Assembly: GCF_036327775.1 (NCBI RefSeq)
Contig: NZ_CP109598.1
Coordinates: 5,716,001-5,780,000, forward strand
DNA: 64,000 nt
Direction: 5' to 3'
DNA from: Streptomyces sp. NBC_01498
Lineage (GTDB): Bacteria > Actinomycetota > Actinomycetes > Streptomycetales > Streptomycetaceae
In this document: piece after piece, positions 48,931-57,000 of the stretch
How positions within the stretch are numbered: position 1 is the stretch's first letter
How the letters are laid out: each line of letters begins with the position of its first letter
The notes under the pieces: generated by a model
Told to the model about the DNA's origin: nothing
Databases searched by the model: none
What the model saw: the letters and a program-made list of their open reading frames with translations, nothing else
Program-made: the position numbers and the translations under genes

Positions 48931-48960
48931 GGCCGGGTCTTCCTGAGGTAGGGCCGGGTC
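48919..48960 (+). repeat. 21-bp tandem duplication over the ctaB stop codon
   Basis: TTCCTGAGGTAGGGCCGGGTC is present at 48919-48939 and again, without a gap, at 48940-48960. The TAG of ctaB (48928-48930) lies in the first copy. Confidence 0.95.
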
Positions 48961-48991
48961 GCGTGCGGCGGCCGGGCCTGGCCGGGTACGA

Positions 48992-49005
48992 CTACCGGTC
49001 GGTAG
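48992..49005 (+). promoter_or_regulatory. Small inverted repeat before the 49016 gene
   Basis: CTACC-GGTC-GGTAG sits just upstream of the start codons at 49007/49016, where a ribosome site would be expected but none is seen. It could be an operator for a dimeric repressor or a start-proximal hairpin. Confidence 0.4.
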
Positions 49006-49015
49006 CATGGCGCTC

Positions 49016-49393
49016 ATGACCGAGACCGAGACTGAGACCGGCGGGGCGACCGGCGGCGGCCCCCGCCCGACCCGGCGGGAGGCCCGCGACGAGCGGCGCG
49101 CGGCCCGGCTGGCCAAGCAGATCGGCGCCTTCGCGCGCCGGCACGACGGCGCCGTCGAGGGCCAACTCGCGTATCTGGGACAGGCGGGCGCCCGGGTCGT
49201 GCTCGTCGCGGCGGACGGCGACTGGGGCGACCTCGTCGCCCCCACACACGACGTGGCGCTGAAGGCCGCCGAGAAGGCGGGGATCACCCTGCACGAGTCC
49301 TTCGACGGCGAGTTCGCCGCGAAGGTCCGGACCGGCCCGTACGAATGGACCCGCATGGCCGGCATCCAGCTCGGCGGCCCCGCCAACGGCTGA
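49016..49393 (+). CDS. Small conserved-type hypothetical protein
   Basis: 125 residues from ATG 49016; ATG 49007 is an in-frame alternative. No family is recognised. The N-terminal 20 residues are Thr/Glu/Gly-rich; a basic helix (RREARDERRAARLAKQIGAFARRHD) follows; then an alternating hydrophobic/charged part (GQLAYLGQAGARVVLVAADGDWGDLVAPTHDVALKAAEKAGITLHESFDGEFAAKVRTGPYEWTRMAG) looks like a compact alpha/beta domain. There is no signal peptide or membrane helix. Its codon use matches real genes nearby and it sits between ctaB and a repeat tract. Probably cytosolic; function unknown. Confidence 0.8.
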   Translation: MTETETETGGATGGGPRPTRREARDERRAARLAKQIGAFARRHDGAVEGQLAYLGQAGARVVLVAADGDWGDLVAPTHDVALKAAEKAGITLHESFDGEFAAKVRTGPYEWTRMAGIQLGGPANG

Positions 49394-49426
49394 GGCCCGG
49401 TGGGGCAGCAGCCCGCCGGGTCGACC

Positions 49427-49840
49427 GACCAGCACCGGGGTGTGCCTGTCCCGTGGGGACGGCAGAGATGCGGTTCATGGCCGGGAACGGCATGACCGCT
49501 GTGACCGGGAGCACGACGCCGGTGGAGCGGACCGTCACCGGGGTGTGCTGTCCCGTGGGGACGGCGGGGACACGGTTCATGGCCGGGAACGGCTGACCGC
49601 TGTGACCGGGAGCACGACGCCGGTGGAGCGGACCAGCACCTGGGTGCGCCTGTCCCGTGGGGACGGCGGGGACACGGTTCATGGCCGGGAACGGCATGAC
49701 CGCTGTGATTGGGACGTTGCCGCGGGTGGAGCGGACCAGCACCGGGGTGTGCTGTCCCGTGGGGACGGCAGAGACACGGTTCATGGCCGGGAACGGCATG
49801 ACCGCTGTGACCGGGACCGTGACGCGGGTGGAGCGGACCG
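49427..49840 (+). repeat. 102-bp tandem minisatellite, about four copies
   Basis: Units begin with GACC at 49427, 49530, 49631, 49734 and 49836 (spacing 103, 101, 103, 102); GTTCATGGCCGGGAACGGC recurs at exactly 102-base steps (49473, 49575, 49677, 49779). Each unit contains two small hairpins, GTCCC-GTG-GGGAC and GCCG-GGAA-CGGC, the latter a GNRA tetraloop. Single-base indels between units break any shared reading frame, so it is probably non-coding. With the next repeat it fills the 831-base gap to ctaA. Confidence 0.92.
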
Positions 49841-50069
49841 CCACGGTGTCCTCCGTACGGAGGTGGCACTCGGCGGGCCCGCCAGGCCCGCCCGCCTCCG
49901 GCGCGGCCCCCTCCGGCGCCGGATTCGCCGCCCGCCGTCGGCCGCCCCGGCTCGGCAGGGGGCGCCGCCGTGCTGCGCGCCGCCGAAATGCCCGCCTCGG
50001 GCGAAACCCGCCGGGCTCGCCACCCGGACCCGAGTCCGGGCGCGGACCGACGGCCCGTCAGAAAGGCTG

Positions 50070-50283
50070 TTGGCTCGGGCCGTGGACAGTGCCGGGGCAG
50101 CGGGGTCCTTGCGGGGTGGGATCTCCGGTTCCGCCCATGGGCGGTTGGCTCGGGCCGTGGACAGCGCCGGGTCCGCCGGGTCCTTACGGGGTGGGATCTC
50201 CGGTTCCGCCGAAGGGCGGTTCGCTCAGGCCGTGGACAGCGCCGGGTCCGCCGGGTCCTTACTGGCCGGGATCTCCGGTTCCG
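50070..50283 (-). repeat. 75-bp tandem repeat extending from the ctaA 3' end
   Basis: Three copies start at 50070, 50145 and 50220 (period exactly 75, 25 codons). The third encodes the CtaA C-terminus. The other two lie beyond its stop and would read EPEIPPRKDPADPALSTARAN-type units in the same frame. The ctaA TGA (50225-50227) corresponds to CGA in both other copies. The 49841-50069 stretch before it is plain GC-rich DNA in which I see nothing else. Confidence 0.93.
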
Positions 50284-51202
50284 ACACGGGCCGCTCCCGC
50301 AGGCTCAGCGCGAGTCGCAGCACGGCGACCCAGGTCAGCGCGGAGCCGAGCATGTGCAGCCCGACCAGGAACTCGGGTACGTCGGTGAAGTACTGGACGT
50401 AGCCCACGGCGCCCTGCGCCAGCAGGACCACGAGCAGGTCGCGCGCCCGCGCGCGGGTGTCGTCCGGGGCGTCCACGACCCGCAGCACCAGCCACATCGC
50501 GACGGCCAGCGCGCAGACCAGCCAGGCCGTCGCCGCGTGCACGTGCGCCGCGTCGACCCAGTTCCACGGCATCCGCGGCACCTCGCTGCTGTCGCCCGCG
50601 TGCTTCCCGGACCCGGTCACCGTCGTTCCGACGGCGACCAGCAGGGCCGTCGCGGCGACCAGGGCCCAGGCCAGCTTCCGTACCGGACGCGGGACCCTCG
50701 GCCGGGGCGGCGCGTCGCCCTCGCGGGTGCGCTGCCAGACGACGACCGCGACGGTCAGCAGGGCGTTGGCGAGCAGGAAGTGGACGGCCACCGTCCAGGG
50801 GTTCAGCTCCGTGTGGACCGTGACGCCGCCCATGACGGCGTTGAGCACCACGACCCAGAACATGCTCCAGGCGAGCCGCGTCAGACCGCGCCGCCGGGGC
50901 TCGACCGACCGGGCCGCGACGATCGCCCAGCCGACGGCCGCCGACAGGACGTACGTCAGCATGCGGTTGCCGAACTCGATCGCCCCGTGCAGCCCCTGCT
51001 CGGGGGTCGCGAACAGGCTGTCGTCCGTGCACTTCGGCCAGGTGTCGCAGCCGAGCCCGGAGCCGGTGAGCCGTACGGCGCCGCCGGTGACGATGATGAC
51101 GACCGTCATCACGACGGCGGAGAGCGCGGCACGGCGCAGCGTACGGGGGGAGGGCGTCCAGCGCTGGGCGACGTAGTCGAGGGGGTTCCACACGGCAACC
51201 AT
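50225..51202 (-). CDS. ctaA: Heme A synthase
   Basis: 325 residues from ATG 51202; the ribosome site is weak and longer forms are possible. Eight hydrophobic helices; conserved His-bearing segments are GAIEFGNRMLTYVLS, NPWTVAVHFLLANALL, DAAHVHAATAWLV and GLHMLGSALTW. GCDTWPKC in the first outer loop gives the paired cysteines of the actinobacterial type. It oxidises the methyl group of heme O to the formyl of heme A. The last 20 residues (RPVSEPEIPASKDPADPALSTA) are one unit of a 25-codon repeat that continues past the stop, so this tail is not part of the conserved enzyme. Confidence 0.94.
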   Translation of the reverse strand: MVAVWNPLDYVAQRWTPSPRTLRRAALSAVVMTVVIIVTGGAVRLTGSGLGCDTWPKCTDDSLFATPEQGLHGAIEFGNRMLTYVLSAAVGWAIVAARSVEPRRRGLTRLAWSMFWVVVLNAVMGGVTVHTELNPWTVAVHFLLANALLTVAVVVWQRTREGDAPPRPRVPRPVRKLAWALVAATALLVAVGTTVTGSGKHAGDSSEVPRMPWNWVDAAHVHAATAWLVCALAVAMWLVLRVVDAPDDTRARARDLLVVLLAQGAVGYVQYFTDVPEFLVGLHMLGSALTWVAVLRLALSLRERPVSEPEIPASKDPADPALSTA

Positions 51203-51281
51203 GGTAGGCGGGGGGTTTGTGAACGCGGTCACGAGGGGTGCCGCGAGGCGTCCCGCCCGGCCCGCCCCGGCCGAACCGCCC

Positions 51282-52091
51282 CTATTCCCAGCGGAAGAGA
51301 CGCGCCGCCGCCCCGAGCCCCAGTACCGCCCAGACACCCAGCACCCCGAGGTCGCCCCAGGGCATCCCGGCCCCGTGCTGGAGTACGTCGCGCAGCCCCC
51401 CGGACAGCGCCGAGATCGGCAGCAGGCCGAGCAACTCCCGCGCGAGGTCCGGGAACTTGTCCAGCGGCACGATCACCCCGCCGCCCACCAGCAGCAGGAC
51501 GAACACCAGGTTCGCGGCGGCCAGCGTCGCCTCCGCCCGGAGTGTGCCCGCCATGAGCAGCCCGAGCCCGGAGAAGGCGGCCGTCCCGAGGACGAGCAGG
51601 AGTACGACGGCGAGGGGGCCGCCCTGCGGGGACCAGCCCAGCGCGAACGCGAGGACCGTCAGCAGGGTGATCTGAAGCACCTCGGTCACCAGGACCGAGA
51701 GGGTCTTGGCGGTCATCAGCGCCCAGCGGGGCAGCGGTGACGCCCCCAGCCGCTTGAGCACCCCGTACCGCCGCTCGAATCCCGTCGCGATGGCCTGCCC
51801 GGTGAAGGCGGTCGACATCACGGCCAGCGCGAGAACACCGGGGGTGAGGAAGTCGACCGACGCGCCCGAGCCCGTGTCGACGACGTCGACGGTCGAGAAC
51901 AGGACCAGCAGCAGACTCGGGATGATCACGGTCAGCAGCAGTTGCTCACCGTTGCGCAGCAGCATCCTGGTCTCGAAGACCGTCTGCGCGGCGATCATCC
52001 GCGACAGGGGCGCCGCGCCCGGCGCGGGGGCGTATCTGCCGGCGGCGGCACCCGTCCCGGCGCCCGTGTCCGTGTCCGTACCGGTGGTCAT
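51282..52091 (-). CDS. ABC-2-type transporter permease
   Basis: 269 residues from ATG 52091, which overlaps the ATPase stop (ATGA). A Thr/Gly-rich cytosolic start is followed by six helices: LLLTVIIPSLLLVLFSTV, FLTPGVLALAVMSTAFTGQAIATGFERRYGVLKRLGASPLPRWALMTAKTL, the VLLLVLGTAAFSGLGLLMAGTLRAEATLAAAN block and a C-terminal GGLRDVLQHG...LGVWAVLGLGAAARLFRW. This is the ABC-2/DrrB-like exporter fold. The substrate is unknown; the position between ctaA and sufR is conserved in Streptomyces to my knowledge. It ends 79 bp from the ctaA start. Confidence 0.92.
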   Translation of the reverse strand: MTTGTDTDTGAGTGAAAGRYAPAPGAAPLSRMIAAQTVFETRMLLRNGEQLLLTVIIPSLLLVLFSTVDVVDTGSGASVDFLTPGVLALAVMSTAFTGQAIATGFERRYGVLKRLGASPLPRWALMTAKTLSVLVTEVLQITLLTVLAFALGWSPQGGPLAVVLLLVLGTAAFSGLGLLMAGTLRAEATLAAANLVFVLLLVGGGVIVPLDKFPDLARELLGLLPISALSGGLRDVLQHGAGMPWGDLGVLGVWAVLGLGAAARLFRWE

Positions 52092-53023
52092 GGCCGCAGC
52101 TCCTTGCCGGTCAGTTCGAGGAAGACGTCCTCCAGCGTGTGCCGCTCGACGGAGATCCGGTCCGGCATCACCCCGTGCTGGGCGCACCAGGTCGTCACCG
52201 TCGCGAGCAGCTGCGGGTCGATCGTGCCGCCGATCCGGTAGGTGCCGGGGGTCGGTTCGCCGGCGGCCGACCCGTCGGGCAGCGCCTTGAGCAGGGAGCC
52301 GAGGTCGAGTCCGGGGCGGCCGGTGAAGCGCAGGGTGTTCTCGGCGCCGCCCCGGCACAGCTCGTCGGGGGAGCCGTGGGCCACGGTCCGGCCGGCGTCC
52401 ATGATGGCGACGTCGTCGGCCAGTTCCTCGGCCTCGTCCATGAAGTGCGTGGTGAGGACCGTGGTCACGCCGTCGGCGCGCAGTTCGCGCACCAGGTCCC
52501 AGGTGGACCTGCGGGCCTGTGGGTCGAGCCCGGCGGTCGGCTCGTCCAGGAACACCAGCTCGGGGCGGCCGACGACCGCCATGGCGAGCGAGAGGCGCTG
52601 CTGCTGTCCGCCGGAGAGCCGCCGGTAGGCCGTACGGCCGCAGCCGCCGAGGCCGAGCCGCTCGATCAGCTCGGGGACGTCCAGCGGGTTCGCGTGCAGT
52701 GCGGCCATGTGGCGCAGCATCTCGTCCGCGCGGGCCCCCGAGTACACACCGCCCGACTGGAGCATCACGCCGATCCGGGGGCGCAGCCGGGCCGCGTCGG
52801 CGACGGGGTCGAGCCCGAGGACGCGTACGGTCCCCTCGTCCGGGACCCGGTAGCCCTCGCAGGTCTCGACGGTGGTGGTCTTGCCGGCCCCGTTGGGCCC
52901 GAGGAGGGCGGAGACGGTGCCCGCGCGGAACACCAGATCCAGTCCGTCCACCGCGTTCCGGGCCCCGTACCGCTTGACCAGGCCCCGGATCTGTACGGCC
53001 GGTTCTCCGACGACGCTGCGCAT
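52088..53023 (-). CDS. ABC transporter ATP-binding protein (DrrA-like)
   Basis: 311 residues from ATG 53023. Walker A GPNGAGKTTTVETCEGY, Q-loop VMLQSGGVYSGARADEML, signature LSGGQQQRLSLAMAVVG, Walker B ELVFLDEPTAGLDPQARR, and H-loop TTHFMDEAEELADD. The C-terminal 80 residues are a regulatory extension ending in HTLEDVFLELTGKELRP, typical of DrrA-type exporter ATPases. It powers the permease whose start overlaps its stop. It is divergent from sufR; the shared 168-bp region includes the palindrome at 53106. Confidence 0.96.
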   Translation of the reverse strand: MRSVVGEPAVQIRGLVKRYGARNAVDGLDLVFRAGTVSALLGPNGAGKTTTVETCEGYRVPDEGTVRVLGLDPVADAARLRPRIGVMLQSGGVYSGARADEMLRHMAALHANPLDVPELIERLGLGGCGRTAYRRLSGGQQQRLSLAMAVVGRPELVFLDEPTAGLDPQARRSTWDLVRELRADGVTTVLTTHFMDEAEELADDVAIMDAGRTVAHGSPDELCRGGAENTLRFTGRPGLDLGSLLKALPDGSAAGEPTPGTYRIGGTIDPQLLATVTTWCAQHGVMPDRISVERHTLEDVFLELTGKELRP

Positions 53024-53105
53024 GCCGTGAGTCTAGGCAGCGCGCCCGGAGCGCCGGTTCCAGGGGGCGGCGAACCCGGGCGCGAACCCCGGGCCGCCCG
53101 GCTGA

Positions 53106-53119
53106 TTAGGTAACCCTAA
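53106..53119. promoter_or_regulatory. Palindrome TTAGGTAACCCTAA in the sufR/ABC intergenic region
   Basis: TTAGG and CCTAA arms flank TAAC in an otherwise GC-rich region between divergent promoters. It could be the SufR operator of the suf operon. It also resembles one half of an actinobacterial iron box (TTAGGTTAGG...CCTAA), so iron control by an IdeR/DmdR repressor is the other reading. Confidence 0.5.
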
Positions 53120-53191
53120 GTGACGTAGCGCACCGCGCGTCGCCACGGACGGCTGTTGTCACTCGCGAAGGAATTACGCAACAATGGCGTT

Positions 53192-54004
53192 GTGAAATAC
53201 GCTGGCGAGCCTCACCAGGAGGACCTCGCGACCGGTGAGCGCTCCACGCGCAACCGGGTCGCGCGCTCCATCCTGGATCACGGCCCGTCCACCGTCTCCG
53301 ACCTGGCCGGGCGGCTGGGCCTCACCCAGGCCGCCGTCCGCCGCCATCTCGACGCGCTCGTCGCCGACACCGTCGTGGAGCCCCGTGACCAGCGAGTCTA
53401 CGGCTCACGCGGACGCGGCAGGCCCGCCAAGGTGTTCGCCCTCACCGACTGCGGCAGGGACGCCTTCGACCAGTCCTACGACCAGCTCGCCGCCGACGCC
53501 CTCGACTGGATCGCCCGCGCCGCCGGCGGCGGCCCCGAAGGTGACGCCGCGGTCACCGCCTTCGCGCGCGACCGGATCGCCACCCAGGCGGAGCCGTACC
53601 GGGAAGCGGTCGCCGCCGCGCCCCCCGAGAGGCGTACGGAGGCACTCGCCAGGGCGCTGAGCGCGGACGGGTACGCTGCTACGGCTCGCGGCGCGCCGAG
53701 CCGGCAGGGCGAGCAGCTCTGCCAGCACCACTGCCCCGTGGCCCATGTGGCCGAGAAGTATCCGCAGTTGTGCGAGGCGGAGACGGAGTTCTTCTCCGAG
53801 CTGCTCGGCACCCATGTGCAACGGCTGGCGACCATCGCCCACGGCGACGGGGTGTGCACGACGTTCATCCCCCACGGCGCGGGCCACGGCGCTCCACCGG
53901 GTGCCACGGCGCGGGACGGCACCCCGGGCACCGGGGGACCGCGTATCAGCCAGCAGACCGATCACCACGCATCCGAAAGCACGGCCGGGAGGAACCCCGC
54001 ATGA
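53192..54004 (+). CDS. sufR: SufR-type Fe-S-sensing transcriptional repressor
   Basis: 270 residues from GTG 53192; TTG 53156 is in frame but lacks a ribosome site. A winged helix-turn-helix ([48 protein letters not shown]) with the wing [15 protein letters not shown] occupies residues 20-90. The C-terminal sensory part holds cysteines in [19 protein letters not shown] and GVCTTF, the expected ligands of a [4Fe-4S] cluster. With its cluster SufR represses the suf operon and lets it rise when clusters are lost. It overlaps sufB by four bases (ATGA) and so controls its own operon. Confidence 0.94.
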   Translation: MKYAGEPHQEDLATGERSTRNRVARSILDHGPSTVSDLAGRLGLTQAAVRRHLDALVADTVVEPRDQRVYGSRGRGRPAKVFALTDCGRDAFDQSYDQLAADALDWIARAAGGGPEGDAAVTAFARDRIATQAEPYREAVAAAPPERRTEALARALSADGYAATARGAPSRQGEQLCQHHCPVAHVAEKYPQLCEAETEFFSELLGTHVQRLATIAHGDGVCTTFIPHGAGHGAPPGATARDGTPGTGGPRISQQTDHHASESTAGRNPA

Positions 54005-55422
54005 CGCTCCCCACGGAGACCGCCCACCCTGAGCTCGAAGGACTGGGCAAGTACGAGTACGGCTGGGCCGACTCCGACACGGCCGGAGCCGCCGCCAAGC
54101 GCGGTCTCTCCGAAGAGGTCGTCCGGGACATCTCGGCCAAGAAGAGCGAGCCGGAGTGGATGCTGAAGCTCCGTCTCAAGGGCCTGAAGCTGTTCGGCAA
54201 GAAGCCGATGCCGAGCTGGGGCTCCGACCTGTCGGGCATCCACTTCGACAACATCAAGTACTTCGTCCGGTCGACGGAGAAGCAGGCGGAGTCCTGGGAG
54301 GACCTGCCCGAGGACATCAAGAACACGTACGACAAGCTCGGTATCCCGGAGGCGGAGAAGCAGCGCCTGGTCGCCGGTGTCGCCGCGCAGTACGAGTCGG
54401 AGGTCGTCTACCACCAGATCCGTGAGGACCTGGAGGAGCAGGGCGTCATCTTCAAGGACACCGACACCGCGCTCAAGGAGCACCCCGAGCTGTTCCAGGA
54501 GTACTTCGGCACGGTCATCCCGGTCGGCGACAACAAGTTCGCGTCGCTGAACTCGGCCGTGTGGTCCGGCGGTTCCTTCATCTACGTGCCGAAGGGTGTG
54601 CACGTCGAGATCCCGCTCCAGGCGTACTTCCGTATCAACACGGAGAACATGGGCCAGTTCGAGCGGACACTGATCATCGTCGACGAGGACGCCTACGTCC
54701 ACTACGTCGAGGGCTGCACGGCGCCGATCTACTCCTCGGACTCGCTGCACAGCGCCGTCGTCGAGATCATCGTCAAGAAGGGTGGCCGCTGCCGTTACAC
54801 GACCATCCAGAACTGGTCGAACAACGTCTACAACCTGGTCACCAAGCGCGCCGTGGCCTACGAGGGCGCGACCATGGAGTGGGTCGACGGCAACATCGGC
54901 TCCAAGGTCACCATGAAGTACCCGGCGGTCTACCTGATGGGCGAGCACGCCAAGGGCGAGACGCTGTCCATCGCCTTCGCGGGCGAGGGCCAGCACCAGG
55001 ACGCCGGCGCCAAGATGGTCCACATGGCTCCGAACACCTCCTCGAACATCGTCTCCAAGTCGGTGGCGCGGGGCGGCGGCCGTACGTCCTACCGAGGTCT
55101 CATCGAGATCGGTGAGGGCGCCGCCGGATCCAAGTCCAACGTGCTCTGCGACGCGCTGCTGGTCGACACCATCTCGCGCTCCGACACCTACCCGTACGTG
55201 GACGTCCGCGAGGACGACGTGTCGATGGGCCACGAGGCGACGGTCTCCAAGGTCTCCGAGGACCAGCTCTTCTACCTGATGAGCCGCGGCATGACCGAGT
55301 TCGAGGCCATGGCGATGATCGTGCGCGGCTTCGTGGAGCCGATCGCCAAGGAACTGCCCATGGAGTACGCCCTGGAGCTCAACCGGCTGATCGAGCTCCA
55401 GATGGAAGGCTCCGTCGGCTGA
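54001..55422 (+). CDS. sufB: Fe-S cluster assembly scaffold SufB
   Basis: 473 residues from ATG 54001, with GGGAGGA upstream inside sufR. Blocks: [125 protein letters not shown] and [13 protein letters not shown]. The Cys in NVLCDALL matches the cluster/sulfur-accepting cysteine of SufB. It forms the SufBC2D complex, on which clusters are built. Complete and of family length; no intein, unlike mycobacterial sufB. Confidence 0.98.
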   Translation: MTLPTETAHPELEGLGKYEYGWADSDTAGAAAKRGLSEEVVRDISAKKSEPEWMLKLRLKGLKLFGKKPMPSWGSDLSGIHFDNIKYFVRSTEKQAESWEDLPEDIKNTYDKLGIPEAEKQRLVAGVAAQYESEVVYHQIREDLEEQGVIFKDTDTALKEHPELFQEYFGTVIPVGDNKFASLNSAVWSGGSFIYVPKGVHVEIPLQAYFRINTENMGQFERTLIIVDEDAYVHYVEGCTAPIYSSDSLHSAVVEIIVKKGGRCRYTTIQNWSNNVYNLVTKRAVAYEGATMEWVDGNIGSKVTMKYPAVYLMGEHAKGETLSIAFAGEGQHQDAGAKMVHMAPNTSSNIVSKSVARGGGRTSYRGLIEIGEGAAGSKSNVLCDALLVDTISRSDTYPYVDVREDDVSMGHEATVSKVSEDQLFYLMSRGMTEFEAMAMIVRGFVEPIAKELPMEYALELNRLIELQMEGSVG

Positions 55423-55497
55423 CCCTGCCCCCGGCGGCAGGTTCTCCGCAGCAGCGACCGATTTCCCCAGAGGCAGAGAGAGAGCACGACGACAGCC

Positions 55498-56676
55498 ATG
55501 GCTGAGGCTCAGAACATTCCGGTGGGTTCCACCACCGCCGGTTCGATCGCGGTGGCCGCCGAGTCGACCGTCGCCACGCGCGTGAGCGCGCCGCCGTCCT
55601 ACGACGTCGCGGACTTCCCCGTCCCGCACGGCCGCGAGGAGGAGTGGCGCTTCACACCGCTGGAGCGGCTGCGCGGTCTCCAGGACGGTACGGCCGTCGC
55701 CGACGGTCTCATCCGTACGGAGGTGTTCACGCCCGAGGGCGTCACCCAGGAGACCGTCGGGCGCGACGACCCGCGCGTGGGCAGGGCCGGTACGCCGGTC
55801 GACCGGGTGGCCGCCCAGGCGTACACCTCGTTCGAGAAGGCGTCCGTCGTCTCCGTGCCCAAGGAGACCGTGCTCACCGAGCCGATCCGGATCACCGTGC
55901 ACGGCCAGGGCGGCACCGCCTTCGTGCACCAGGTGATCGAGCTGGGCGCCTTCGCCGAGGCGGTCGTGGTCATCGACCACACCGGTGACGCGGTGGTCGC
56001 CGCCAACGTCGACTTCCTCGTCGGCGACGGCGCCAAGCTCACCGTCGTGTCCGTACAGGACTGGGACGCCAAGGCCGTCCATGTCTCCCAGCACAACGCG
56101 CTGGTCGGCCGGGACGCCTCGTTCAAGTCGATCGTGGTGACCTTCGGCGGCGACGTCGTACGGCTCCACCCGCGCGTGCGGTACGCGGGCCCCGGCGGCG
56201 CGGCCGAGCTGTTCGGCCTGTACTTCACCGACAAGGGCCAGCACCAGGAGCACCGTCTCCTGGTCGACCACGACGCCCCGCACTGCACGTCCAACGCCGT
56301 CTACAAGGGCGCGCTCCAGGGCGACGACGCGCACGCCGTCTGGATCGGCGACGTGATCATCCGCGCCGTCGCGGAGGGCACCGACACCTACGAGATGAAC
56401 CGGAACCTGGTCCTCACGGACGGCGCCCGGGTCGACTCCGTACCCAACCTGGAGATCGAGACCGGCGAGATCGCCGGCGCCGGTCACGCCTCGGCCACCG
56501 GCCGGTTCGACGACGAGCAGCTGTTCTACCTGATGTCGCGCGGGATCCCGCAGATCGAGGCGCGCCGCCTCGTCATCCGCGGCTTCTTCGCCGAACTGGT
56601 CCAGCAGATCGGACTGCCCGACGTCGAGGAACGCCTGATCGCCAAGATCGAGGCGGAGCTGGAGGCGTCGATCTGA
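55498..56676 (+). CDS. sufD: Fe-S cluster assembly protein SufD
   Basis: 392 residues from ATG 55498; a GGCAGAGAGAGAG purine stretch precedes it. Early GREEEWRFTPLERL is the SufD entry motif. A right-handed beta-helix region (VSVPKETVLTEPIRITVHGQGG, VVIDHTGDAVVAANVDFLVGDGAKLTVVSVQDWD, DKGQHQEHRLLVDHDAPHCTSNAVYKG) carries the His of DHDAPHCTS shared with the SufBD interface. The C-terminal [34 protein letters not shown] parallels SufB. It pairs with SufB and helps bring in iron. Located 75 bp after sufB and touching the ferredoxin gene. Confidence 0.97.
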   Translation: MAEAQNIPVGSTTAGSIAVAAESTVATRVSAPPSYDVADFPVPHGREEEWRFTPLERLRGLQDGTAVADGLIRTEVFTPEGVTQETVGRDDPRVGRAGTPVDRVAAQAYTSFEKASVVSVPKETVLTEPIRITVHGQGGTAFVHQVIELGAFAEAVVVIDHTGDAVVAANVDFLVGDGAKLTVVSVQDWDAKAVHVSQHNALVGRDASFKSIVVTFGGDVVRLHPRVRYAGPGGAAELFGLYFTDKGQHQEHRLLVDHDAPHCTSNAVYKGALQGDDAHAVWIGDVIIRAVAEGTDTYEMNRNLVLTDGARVDSVPNLEIETGEIAGAGHASATGRFDDEQLFYLMSRGIPQIEARRLVIRGFFAELVQQIGLPDVEERLIAKIEAELEASI

Positions 56677-56993
56677 TGGCCTTCGTCCGAGTCTGCGGAC
56701 TGAGCGAGCTGGAGGACGACACCCCTAAGCGGGTGGAGCTCGACGGCACACCGGTCTCGGTCGTCCGTTCCGGGGGAGAGGTGTTCGCGATCAACGACAT
56801 CTGCTCGCACGCGAACGTCTCCCTCTCGGAGGGCGAGGTCGAGGACTGCTCCATCGAATGCTGGCTGCACGGCTCCACCTTCGACCTCCGGACCGGAAAG
56901 CCGAACGGCCTGCCCGCGACGCGACCCGTCCCCGTATACCCCGTACAGATCCAAGGGGACGATGTGCTCGTCTCCGTCACCCAGGAGTCCTGA
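56676..56993 (+). CDS. Rieske-type ferredoxin of the suf operon
   Basis: 105 residues from ATG 56676, which shares one base with the sufD stop (TGATG). Rieske ligands are CSHANVSLSEGEVED and CWLHGSTFD, two Cys and two His. There is no signal peptide, so it is cytosolic, unlike the exported Rieske lipoprotein encoded at 22.6 kb. Small proteins of this kind resemble dioxygenase ferredoxins and are inserted between sufD and sufC in many actinobacteria; an electron-donor role in cluster assembly is inferred from that position. It stops seven bases before sufC. Confidence 0.95.
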   Translation: MAFVRVCGLSELEDDTPKRVELDGTPVSVVRSGGEVFAINDICSHANVSLSEGEVEDCSIECWLHGSTFDLRTGKPNGLPATRPVPVYPVQIQGDDVLVSVTQES

Positions 56994-57000
56994 GTCACCC

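Noticed and set aside
49427..50283. CRISPR array
   Set aside because: Units of 102 and 75 bp repeat as whole blocks with no unique spacers and no cas genes nearby.
49284..50402. Repeat-containing open frames on both strands across the minisatellite (possible repeat protein)
   Set aside because: Single-base length differences between units shift the frame, there is no ribosome site, and the composition is not protein-like; treated as non-coding repeat, though the minus-strand reading past the ctaA stop is noted separately.
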